Assembly: GCA_041576975.1 (NCBI GenBank)
Contig: JBFGJY010000060.1
Coordinates: 1 to 15,920, forward strand
Origin: JBFGJY01 sp041576975
Lineage (GTDB): Bacteria; Pseudomonadota; Gammaproteobacteria; UBA4575
Reading direction: 5' to 3'
Length of the DNA: 15,920 bases
Shown: positions 1-6,284 of the stretch, in pieces
How the letters are laid out: each line of letters opens with the position of its first letter
Numbering within the stretch: position 1 is the first letter of the stretch
Program-made: the position numbers and the translations under genes
Notes under the pieces: generated by a model
What the model saw: only the letters and a program-made list of their open reading frames with translations
The model's database searches: none
What the model was told of the DNA's origin: nothing

Positions 1-1178
1 TAAATGAAATTACCTTTGAATCACATGACCGTATTCATACACCTCTTGCTGAATTAGATCGTGTTCTCGGTGGAGGCATAGTCACTGGCTCCGTAATTCT
101 AGTCGGTGGTAATCCAGGCATAGGAAAGTCAACTTTATTGTTGCAAGTGCTTTGTGCACTGGAGCGAGAGCGCGCCTTATATGTGACGGGTGAAGAATCA
201 TTACAACAAGTTGCACTACGTGCAGAACGTCTTGGGTATAAAGATTCTAAATTGCGCGTGATTGCATCGAACAATCTAGAAGAAATTCTTGTCAATGCGA
301 TGCGTGAACGCCCAAACATCATGGTGATTGATTCGATACAAACGTTATCTTCCGAAAAAACACCCTCAGCGGCAGGTTCGATTACACAAGTAAGAGAGTG
401 CGCAAATCAAATTACACAATTTGCTAAACAAACCAATACAACCGTTTTTGTTGTGGGGCATGTCACTAAAGACGGCTCCATTGCCGGACCTCGTGTTCTT
501 GAACATGTAGTGGATACTGTCTTGTACTTTGAAGGTGATGAAGGTGGACGTTATCGTGTACTACGTGCGGTAAAAAATCGATTTGGTGCAGTAAATGAAC
601 TAGGTGTATTTGCCATGCAAGACACAGGGCTTAAGGGGGTTAAAAATCCTTCTGCAATCTTTTTAGCTCAACGAAGCGAATTCACTCCTGGAAGTGTCAT
701 CACCGTTACTTGCGAAGCTACACGACCTTTACTATTAGAAGTTCAAACATTGGTTGACGATAACCCAACCGGACATGCGCGACGCGTGTCACTTGGTATC
801 GAACAAAACCGGCTTACCATGCTACTTGCTATTTTGCATCGACATGGTGGTATCGCGATTTATGATAAAGATGTTTTTGTAAACATCGTTGGCGGTGTAC
901 AGTTAAAGGAAACCGGTGCGGATCTTGCTGTATTACTTGCCGCATATTCAAGTTATAAAGATCAAGCCTTGGATCGCAACCTTGCTGTGTTTGGAGAAGT
1001 GGGTCTCACGGGTGAAATTCGCCCTGTTTTTAATGGTGTGTCACGTCTTAAAGAAGCCAAAGAACATGGCTTTACCAAAGCCATCATCCCCAGTGCAAAT
1101 ATGCCGAAGGAAAAAATTCCCGGGGTCGAAGTCATCGCCATAGATAAACTTAGCCAAGCTATAGATAAGGCTTTATAA
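1..1178 (+). CDS. radA: DNA repair protein RadA (5'-truncated by window edge)
   Basis: RadA (Sms) is a RecA-like ATPase that acts with RecA in recombinational repair, driving branch migration of recombination intermediates. The reading frame is already open at base 3, so the gene begins left of the window. About 391 residues are visible against roughly 455-460 for the family; the missing part should include the N-terminal zinc finger. The visible protein opens with the RadA-type segment ELDRVLGGGIVTGS, then the Walker A motif GNPGIGKST (bases 111-137), the Walker B-like strand IMVIDSIQT and the RadA signature KNRFG. The C-terminal third is the Lon-protease-like domain (VNIVGGVQLKETGADLAVLLA and FGEVGLTGEIRPV). 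It ends in TAA, and fdhD follows 15 bases later on the same strand, so the two may be co-transcribed although their functions are unrelated. The family call is certain from motif order. Confidence 0.97.
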   Translation, partial: NEITFESHDRIHTPLAELDRVLGGGIVTGSVILVGGNPGIGKSTLLLQVLCALERERALYVTGEESLQQVALRAERLGYKDSKLRVIASNNLEEILVNAMRERPNIMVIDSIQTLSSEKTPSAAGSITQVRECANQITQFAKQTNTTVFVVGHVTKDGSIAGPRVLEHVVDTVLYFEGDEGGRYRVLRAVKNRFGAVNELGVFAMQDTGLKGVKNPSAIFLAQRSEFTPGSVITVTCEATRPLLLEVQTLVDDNPTGHARRVSLGIEQNRLTMLLAILHRHGGIAIYDKDVFVNIVGGVQLKETGADLAVLLAAYSSYKDQALDRNLAVFGEVGLTGEIRPVFNGVSRLKEAKEHGFTKAIIPSANMPKEKIPGVEVIAIDKLSQAIDKAL

Positions 1179-1193
1179 GCATAGAACAAACAC

Positions 1194-2039
1194 ATGGATA
1201 AGGCCTACCGCCCACAAATGTCTCGAGAGGGCTTAGCCCCAACACATGCTGTGGATGCAATTGATCAATTTAATGATAAACGCGAAGTACACGTTGCAGG
1301 GGAATCACCATTAACGTTAAAAGTTAACGATCGAGAAATTGTCACATTAATGACGTTAGGCACGCATCCAGAAGAACTTGCTCTGGGATATTTACGCAAT
1401 CAACGATTACTTGAGGAAATTACCGACATTGAATCAGTAGATGTGAATTGGGAAAAAGAAGTCGTTGCAGTTAACTTAGCACCAGGAAAAGAAATTATCG
1501 ACTGGGAAGAAAAACTCAGCAAACGTACAGTAACTTCAGGTTGCGGACAAGGCACGGTATTTAGTTGCACACTGGATAAACTTTATGACGCCAAAATTCC
1601 TAAAGTCTCTATTAAACAATCAAAAATTTATGCACTTCTTGCAGAAATTACAAAATTCAATGAAATTTATAAACGCGCAGGCGCTGTGCATGGTTGTGCA
1701 CTTTGCCACGACACTAAGATTTTAAAATTTGTTGAAGATGTAGGCAGACATAATGCTGCAGATGCAATTTCAGGCTGGATGTGGTTAGAACATATAACAG
1801 GTGTTGATAAAATTTTTTATACAACAGGCCGCTTAACTTCTGAAATGGTCATGAAATCTGCCAACATGGGCATTCCAGTTTTACTTTCGCGCTCAGGGGT
1901 TACCAATATGGGATTAGAACTCGCTCATGACTTAGGAATTGTCATGATTGCGAGAGCTAAGGGACGCGCATTTCTGATCTATCATGGCGCCGAACAAATT
2001 GAATTTGACGCACCACCACGGCGCCCACCCGCATTATGA
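1194..2039 (+). CDS. fdhD: Formate dehydrogenase accessory sulfurtransferase FdhD
   Basis: FdhD passes sulfur from a cysteine desulfurase to the molybdenum/tungsten cofactor so that formate dehydrogenase becomes active; it acts in the cytoplasm. The 281-residue length is normal. Family blocks are visible in order: THPEELALGYL (57-67), TSGCGQG (114-120), AGAVHGCAL (162-170), EDVGRHNAAD (181-190), TTGRLTSEMV (210-219), GIPVLLSRSG (226-235) and the C-terminal ARAKGRAFLIYHG. In E. coli FdhD the sulfur-carrying loop is a CxxC (C121/C124). Here the aligned loop keeps only the first cysteine, C117, with Gly at 120; C125 lies just downstream and a separate CALC pair sits at 168-171. No formate dehydrogenase gene is in the window. 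The ATG at 1194 lacks a clear Shine-Dalgarno sequence; the Met at codon 9 (base 1218) is an alternative start. Confidence 0.93.
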   Translation: MDKAYRPQMSREGLAPTHAVDAIDQFNDKREVHVAGESPLTLKVNDREIVTLMTLGTHPEELALGYLRNQRLLEEITDIESVDVNWEKEVVAVNLAPGKEIIDWEEKLSKRTVTSGCGQGTVFSCTLDKLYDAKIPKVSIKQSKIYALLAEITKFNEIYKRAGAVHGCALCHDTKILKFVEDVGRHNAADAISGWMWLEHITGVDKIFYTTGRLTSEMVMKSANMGIPVLLSRSGVTNMGLELAHDLGIVMIARAKGRAFLIYHGAEQIEFDAPPRRPPAL

Positions 2040-2223
2040 CTGCTTTCGACCCAAAGCGGATATTCGATAAGACCAAATTTTTATAATTGAAAATCCCTTT
2101 TTTCTACTATTTCATATCCTGTTTGGCACCAAGGTATCTAAAAAGAGGTGATTGTTTTTGTTTAGGTAACATATTAACGTATCCTTATATTCTAATTATC
2201 TAAACCATTTTTGGGGAATTATT

Positions 2224-2889
2224 ATGAAAAAGCTGCTAATACTCTCTCTATCTATTACGAGTGCTGCCCTTGCTCTCGGTCTACTTGCGACCGCCTCTGC
2301 CGACATTCAGACACAGCCCGAACATGAACAGGCGATGGAGCACAAATTCGAGAAGGCGAAGGACTATTACGCCGAGTGCAAGAATACTTCTGACCAGGAC
2401 TTCGAGGATATCCGACCCTATTTGAAGGCGTTTACTGATGTTGAGGTTATGGCTGACACAATGGCGAATCCAGTACAGTTTGCAAAATTTATTCAGGTCG
2501 TCAACGATCCACGTACCATGCACGTGATGATGAAGTGCTCCACCGAGCCGGTCATGTGGGACACTTGGATACGAGGGCTTTCAGACCCGAACAAGCTCAT
2601 GAATACAGCAATGCGTTTCATGAATCCAATGGTGTACTTCAACTGGGCAATGGCACCGATGAATCCAGAGATGTATGCACCAATGACGGCAATGATGAAT
2701 CCGCAATATTACGAGAATTGGGCCAATGCCATGGCCAATCCAGCGTTTTATAATCCTTTTTTCGCCATGATGGATCCTAATTGGTACACACCCAGACTGC
2801 AGTGGATGATGAACCCAGAATCATATGCGCCGATGTTTGGGATGATGAACACAATGCCTAACGTTGCTGATGTAACACCAGCTGAGTAA
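2224..2889 (+). CDS. Exported Met-rich protein with 13-residue NP repeats, function unknown
   Basis: I do not recognise this family. The 221-residue product starts with a clear Sec signal peptide (MKKLL, hydrophobic core to about residue 22, likely cut after the Ala-Ser-Ala at 24-26), so it should be periplasmic or secreted. Residues 27-75 are acidic and charged. From about 80 to 211 the chain is a tandem repeat in which an Asn/Asp/Glu-Pro pair recurs with Pro at 83, 96, 109, 122, 135, 148, 160, 173, 185 and 198, a spacing of 12-13 throughout. Each unit is roughly M-x-[N/D]-P-x-x-[Y/F/M] plus a Trp or Met. Met makes up 27 of 221 residues, with several Met-Met pairs; the mature protein has only two Cys (52, 105). 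An Asn/Asp-Pro pair is a common helix N-cap, so a stack of short helices is plausible. The start has a good GGGGAA ribosome site 7 bases upstream, and a terminator follows the gene, so it is probably monocistronic. Codons look richer in G/C than in the neighbours. Confidence 0.85.
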   Translation: MKKLLILSLSITSAALALGLLATASADIQTQPEHEQAMEHKFEKAKDYYAECKNTSDQDFEDIRPYLKAFTDVEVMADTMANPVQFAKFIQVVNDPRTMHVMMKCSTEPVMWDTWIRGLSDPNKLMNTAMRFMNPMVYFNWAMAPMNPEMYAPMTAMMNPQYYENWANAMANPAFYNPFFAMMDPNWYTPRLQWMMNPESYAPMFGMMNTMPNVADVTPAE

Positions 2890-2975
2890 ATACAGTTTAA
2901 ATTTTGCAGGACGCAGACAGGATGGCATTGACTCCCAGGAACTTGAGTAAAAAGTGCTGTCCTAATTTCCCGTAT

Positions 2976-3009
2976 AAAGCCTCGATCATTTGATCGGGGC
3001 TTTTTTATT
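2976..3009 (+). terminator. Intrinsic terminator of the Met-rich repeat gene
   Basis: Stem GCCTCGATC / GATCGGGGC (2979-2987 with 2992-3000, one G-T pair) closes on a 4-base loop and is extended outward by AAA/TTT, followed by the T-run 3001-3006. It lies 87 bases after the stop at 2889 and reads out on the + strand. This is the clearest terminator in the window. Confidence 0.9.
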
Positions 3010-3099
3010 TGAAATACTGCGCATGTGAATGACCACTTTTGGCCATAAGCAGACATTCAATTTTTTGAAGTTCCTTAATTTAAACTACCTCTTAATCAT

Positions 3100-3350
3100 C
3101 CCATTATTTGCTTGACGAGCAAGCAGACAAGACTGCTGGCAAATGGGCAGGATGCTCATTTGAGGCACGCAACGCATGGATGCGTATTGGGCCCGACGGC
3201 AAAGTCGTACTGTGCAGCGAGTAGACTCGAAGGGTAAGCTAATTAGGGTGTCTTTTTGATATACAGGGACGTATGAATGTTGCAGTCGCATGGATGCGAA
3301 AGAGCGACCTTTTGGTTCATTTTCTTTGAGCAAGGCAAGAAAATGAACAA
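3100..3350. repeat. Probable non-coding hairpin-rich intergenic repeat element
   Basis: This stretch lies between convergent genes and holds several designed-looking inverted repeats. The 12-mer CGCATGGATGCG (arms CGCAT/ATGCG) occurs exactly twice, at 3173-3184 and 3287-3298. A perfect 12-bp stem GTTCATTTTCTT / AAGAAAATGAAC spans 3315-3326 and 3337-3348 with a 10-base loop. Smaller stems are AGCAG/CTGCT near 3122-3137 and CGAC/GTCG near 3194-3207. The 3110-3240 part looks richer in G+C than its surroundings. The string ACAGGGACGTA next to a CATGGATG palindrome and a long terminal hairpin resembles non-coding repeats I know from intergenic regions of other gammaproteobacteria, but I recall no formal family name. 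The boundaries given are estimates. An open frame crosses it on the - strand but does not look like a real protein. Confidence 0.5.
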
Positions 3351-3418
3351 ATTTACTTGACAGGTATTTAATAATTCTCTGTGCGTTCACTTCTTGCCCA
3401 ACTATTAACAGAGAATCG

Positions 3419-4003
3419 CTAATCCAAATCCGCGACTAACGATTCACGCATGCCATTTGGTATCGCTTCCAATGTGTGTAAATATTTAGGATGATCAATA
3501 CCAATACTTATGGCAGCACCTTGTTTGAGGGATGCAATCATCTCATTATCTAATTCGAAGCGCATGAAATGCACTGATGAGGTTTTATCGGTGGTCTCCC
3601 GTGGCATGTCTTCATCGCAGATGGGAAACACTTTTGCATGCCCACTTACTTGTACCCAAGTTTGATCTTCAATACCAATCATTTCTCTTAAATGTAGTGC
3701 ACGTTCATCTGGATCTGGAAACTCAATCATAAAAGTGGCTTTCCAGTTTGTGCCATCTGGTATCAAAGGATTATAAGCATCTAATTCTTCTTGAATACCC
3801 TCACTTTCAAAAATACGCTCTGCACGCAGCATTTCCTGGATTTGGTATTGCATCACTAAGCGGTCTTCAAAATGCAACGTCACGTTTGGACCAATTTGCA
3901 GAATGCGGTTTTTTTTGTGTTGCATGATTTGTGCTCGAAATTCATCACGCATTTGCGAATAGTCTTCAAGTGAATGTAAATCTTGTCGAGTTAGTTTTTG
4001 CAT
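3419..4003 (-). CDS. DUF3501 family protein
   Basis: This 194-residue soluble protein matches the DUF3501 family in its opening (MQKLTRQDLHSLEDYSQMRDEFR), in the central block that includes VTLHFEDR and YQIQEMLRAERIF, and in the later FEL and HPKYLHT segments. No signal peptide or membrane segment is visible, and no catalytic motif is recognisable. The biochemical function is unknown. It is the last gene of the operon: its start lies two bases past the stop of the upstream Fe-S protein gene, which points to translational coupling. Genes of this family commonly travel with a rubrerythrin and a GlpC-like Fe-S protein, exactly as here, so a role in the same redox or peroxide-defence pathway is a reasonable inference. 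Confidence 0.88.
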   Translation of the reverse strand: MQKLTRQDLHSLEDYSQMRDEFRAQIMQHKKNRILQIGPNVTLHFEDRLVMQYQIQEMLRAERIFESEGIQEELDAYNPLIPDGTNWKATFMIEFPDPDERALHLREMIGIEDQTWVQVSGHAKVFPICDEDMPRETTDKTSSVHFMRFELDNEMIASLKQGAAISIGIDHPKYLHTLEAIPNGMRESLVADLD

Positions 4004-4005
4004 TT

Positions 4006-5331
4006 TTATATACCGTAAGCGATTTTCAATAGGGTTAATGGATGCGTTGGCGATGAATTATCCTTGATACCATTGGCAAGGTGATGGCCTGCCAACGGAC
4101 AATCACTGGAAAAATAGTTTGGTTCTGCTTTTTTAATTTTATTCATTACGGGACGTCCAATTTTCATCGATGCCTCGTGAAATTCTTGTTTCACTGCGTA
4201 AGTGCCATCATGCCCCGCACAACGTTCGATAATTTCAACATCGGTATCGGGCACCAAACTCAAAATCTCTTTCGTTTTGTTGCCAATTTTTTGCACGCGC
4301 AAATGACAAGGAGCGTGATACGAAATTTTTCCAAGCGAAACATTGAAGTCTGTTTTCAGATTGTCTTCTTTATGACGTAATACTAAATATTCAAATGGAT
4401 CAAATATAGCTTGCTGAACTTCTGCTAACGCATCATCACCTGGATACATTAACGGTAATTCTTGTTTAAACATCAATACGCAAGATGGAATCGGCGCGAC
4501 GATATCCCAACCTTCTTGAATAATTTTATGAAAAATTGGGATGTTATGTTCTTTGTTCTGTGCTACAGATTCTAGATCACCCAATTCTAATTTGGGCATA
4601 CCGCAACATTTATCACCAATAATCAGTTTTGTTGAAATTTCATTGTGTTCAAAAATTTTTATTAGATCGTCGACTAAACCTGGCTCATTATGATTACCGT
4701 AACAAGTTGTGAATATTGCAACTTTACCACTAGTACTGCCAGCAGATTTAGGTGAAGCAACTGATGTCTGATATTTAGCGAATTGTTTTTTTGCTGATTT
4801 ACTCTTGTAATTGGGTAAATACGCATCGCTATGTATACCTAGTACTTTTTGCATACCTTTGCGCATTAAAACGGAATGGTTTACAGCATTTGCGGCTTGC
4901 GCAATTATAGGAATACCAAGAAATGATCCAACTTGATCTGTGTTGCTGAGCATTTTATCGCGCATTGATGCACCATTATTTTTATACTTATTCGCTTTGG
5001 CACGTAGCATTAAATGGGGAAAATCTACGTTCCACTCATGTGGGGGCACATAAGGACATTTAGTCAGAAAGCATAGATCACATAAATAGCAGTGATCGAC
5101 AATTTTGATGTACTCCGATTTTGCTACACCATCGACCTCCATGGTGGAAGACTCATCAACCAGATCAAACAAAGTGGGGAATGCGTTACAGAGACTAACG
5201 CAACGCCGACAACCATGGCAGATATCAAATACTCGCTCTAGCTCGGCATTAAGATCCTCCTCGTCATAAAACTTTGGATCTTTCCAATCAATGGGATGCC
5301 GTGTAGGCGCCTCGAGACTACCTTCTCTCAT
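4006..5331 (-). CDS. GlpC/HdrD-like protein with two [4Fe-4S] sites and two CCG domains
   Basis: This 441-residue, probably cytoplasmic iron-sulfur protein is related to glycerol-3-phosphate dehydrogenase subunit C and to heterodisulfide reductase subunits. Two [4Fe-4S] motifs sit near the N-terminus: C38-x2-C41-x2-C44-x3-C48 and C81-x2-C84-x2-C87-x4-C92-Pro. The C-terminal half has two CCG (DUF3660/754-type) domains: the first with a Cys in TTCYGNH and an intact CCG in GDKCCGMP, the second with HAPCH, a modified RCAGHDG and a final DCPLAGHH. Such proteins transfer electrons to a thiol/disulfide or quinone partner; the partner here is not evident. The opening MREGSLEAPTRHPIDW is typical of this branch and supports the ATG at 5331, although I see no clear ribosome site. 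It is the middle gene between rubrerythrin (85-base gap) and DUF3501 (2-base gap). Confidence 0.9.
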   Translation of the reverse strand: MREGSLEAPTRHPIDWKDPKFYDEEDLNAELERVFDICHGCRRCVSLCNAFPTLFDLVDESSTMEVDGVAKSEYIKIVDHCYLCDLCFLTKCPYVPPHEWNVDFPHLMLRAKANKYKNNGASMRDKMLSNTDQVGSFLGIPIIAQAANAVNHSVLMRKGMQKVLGIHSDAYLPNYKSKSAKKQFAKYQTSVASPKSAGSTSGKVAIFTTCYGNHNEPGLVDDLIKIFEHNEISTKLIIGDKCCGMPKLELGDLESVAQNKEHNIPIFHKIIQEGWDIVAPIPSCVLMFKQELPLMYPGDDALAEVQQAIFDPFEYLVLRHKEDNLKTDFNVSLGKISYHAPCHLRVQKIGNKTKEILSLVPDTDVEIIERCAGHDGTYAVKQEFHEASMKIGRPVMNKIKKAEPNYFSSDCPLAGHHLANGIKDNSSPTHPLTLLKIAYGI

Positions 5332-5416
5332 AAAAAATGATTTATTTTACTTGAGGTGCATTGCACAAGGCGTTTTAGCGACTTGTGCAAATGCATGTTC
5401 TATTACGAGTCGATTA

Positions 5417-5833
5417 TTAGTCAAGTGTATCTAAAGCTTTTTGAAAACGATTCGCATGCGAGCGTTCTGCCTTAGCTAAGGTCTCAAACCAATCTGCGAT
5501 TTCATCAAAATCTTCCTCGCGAGCGGTTTTTGCCATACCAGGATACATGTCGGTATATTCATGCGTTTCACCTGCAATAGCAGCTTTGAGGTTATCTGTT
5601 GTTGAACCAATCGGCAGACCTGTTGCAGGGTCACCAACCTCTTCTAAATACTCTAGATGCCCATGTGCATGTCCGGTTTCGCCTTCTGCAGTGGAACGAA
5701 ATACCGCAGATACATCGTTATATCCTTCTACATCGGCCTTTGCAGCGAAGTATAGATATCGACGATTGGCTTGGGATTCACCTGCAAATGCGGCTTTGAG
5801 ATTATCTTCTGTTTTACTGCCTTTTAGAGACAT
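5417..5833 (-). CDS. Rubrerythrin, short form without rubredoxin domain
   Basis: Rubrerythrins are ferritin-like diiron proteins that reduce hydrogen peroxide, mostly in anaerobes and microaerophiles. This 138-residue protein has the internal two-fold repeat of the diiron bundle: AGES (E19) and ExxH (E52/H55) in the first half, AGETHEY (E89, E92) and ExxH (E123/H126) in the second. Full-length rubrerythrin continues with a CxxC...CxxC rubredoxin domain; this one has no cysteine at all, so an outside protein must supply electrons. The Fe-S protein encoded next in the operon is an obvious candidate, by inference. The ATG at 5833 has a very strong ribosome site, GGAGGT, 7 bases upstream (5841-5846 on the + strand). 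It is the first gene of the operon and lies directly behind two palindromic operator candidates. Confidence 0.94.
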   Translation of the reverse strand: MSLKGSKTEDNLKAAFAGESQANRRYLYFAAKADVEGYNDVSAVFRSTAEGETGHAHGHLEYLEEVGDPATGLPIGSTTDNLKAAIAGETHEYTDMYPGMAKTAREEDFDEIADWFETLAKAERSHANRFQKALDTLD

Positions 5834-5897
5834 TATCGCTACCTCCAGTTATTATGTTTTTAGCAATTTCACCACGAAATTGTCACTTTTGTATGAT

Positions 5898-5912
5898 TTA
5901 GAATGAGTCTAA
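5898..5912. promoter_or_regulatory. Palindromic operator candidate, downstream copy
   Basis: TTAGAATGAGTCTAA shares the TTAGA-n5-TCTAA arms of the copy 28 bases away and agrees with the PerR box at 11 of 14 defined positions. It lies just downstream of the candidate -10, close to the expected transcription start. Two matching sites in one short promoter make chance unlikely. Confidence 0.5.
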
Positions 5913-5922
5913 ACTACAAACA

Positions 5923-5951
5923 ACTTTAGACTAAGTCTAAAAATAAGTCAA
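5923..5951 (-). promoter_or_regulatory. Candidate sigma-70 promoter of the rubrerythrin operon
   Basis: On the - strand, TTGACT (5951-5946) is followed after exactly 17 bases by TAAAGT (5928-5923). The -35 matches 5/6 of TTGACA and the -10 matches 4/6 of TATAAT. A second, weaker pair, TTGTTT then TAAATC, also 17 bases apart, lies further downstream. The two palindromes listed separately fall in the spacer and just past the -10, which is where a repressor would bind. Confidence 0.5.
5926..5940. promoter_or_regulatory. Palindromic operator candidate, promoter-spacer copy
   Basis: TTAGACTAAGTCTAA is a near-perfect 15-bp inverted repeat (only the centre breaks symmetry), extended by one further T/A pair on each side. 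It fills the spacer between the candidate -35 and -10 of the rubrerythrin operon. Laid over the Bacillus PerR box TTATAATnATTATAA it agrees at 10 of 14 defined positions. A Fur/PerR-type repressor is the best guess; the regulator is not in the window. Confidence 0.5.
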
Positions 5952-6026
5952 TAATGTTTGCGAGTTCATAAAGAGCATGTCTTTTTCTTCAGCAGTACAT
6001 GCAAGGAAATAACTCAGGATCTTGAT

Positions 6027-6284
6027 GTGGCCCGAAAAAGTACACCCAAAACTGTAGATTTTGAAAATTCACTAAAGCAACTTGAGACTTTGGTGAACAA
6101 ATTAGAGAAAGGTGAGCTCTCACTTGAGGAATCTCTAAAACTCTTTGAACAAGGAGTAAAACTCACACGTGAATGTCGTCAGGCACTACAGTCTGCTGAA
6201 CAGAAGATTGCTGTGCTAAGCAAAGAAGACGGCGATTGGATAGAGAAGGATCTCGACAACGGAGAGTTGCTTGAAGGCGATTGA
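6027..6284 (+). CDS. xseB: Exodeoxyribonuclease VII small subunit
   Basis: XseB is the small subunit of exonuclease VII, which degrades single-stranded DNA from both ends; several XseB copies bind one XseA. The product is an 85-residue, mostly helical protein with the family core FENSLKQLETLVNKLEKGEL, then SLEESLKLFEQG and a KLTRECRQALQSAEQKI coiled-coil region. I chose the GTG at 6027 because it gives the usual beginning, (M)ARKSTPKTVDFE, and has AGGA 7 bases upstream (6016-6019). The open frame extends upstream to a TTG at 5958, but that would add 23 atypical residues and run towards the rubrerythrin promoter. It overlaps ispA by 14 bases; the pair xseB-ispA, often followed by dxs, is classic in gammaproteobacteria. 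Confidence 0.93.
   Translation: MARKSTPKTVDFENSLKQLETLVNKLEKGELSLEESLKLFEQGVKLTRECRQALQSAEQKIAVLSKEDGDWIEKDLDNGELLEGD

Larger units (their letters stand above)
2890..3418. other. 529-base convergent intergenic region
   Basis: This gap separates the Met-rich gene (+) from the DUF3501 gene (-). It contains the terminator at 2976-3009, the hairpin-rich repeat at about 3100-3350, and an inverted repeat ATTCTCTGT / ACAGAGAAT (3374-3382 and 3408-3416, 25-base loop) just downstream of the DUF3501 stop. That last repeat has no T-run and is only a weak terminator candidate. I see no convincing gene here. Confidence 0.6.

Noticed and set aside
3085..3390. Open frame of 101 codons on the - strand
   Set aside because: It runs through the hairpin repeat and its composition follows the palindromes (repeated Cys, Arg, Ser-rich text). 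There is no family resemblance and no ribosome site, so I treat it as a chance frame across a non-coding element.
4006..5331. Second CCG domain reads RCAGHDG in place of CCG, and the second Fe-S motif ends Cx4CP
   Set aside because: The substitution and spacing look like normal variation of this GlpC-like branch; the remaining ligand cysteines are present, so I do not call the protein defective.
5547..5906. Open frame of 119 codons on the + strand opposite rubrerythrin
   Set aside because: It is the antisense shadow of a well-conserved gene and runs through that gene's promoter.
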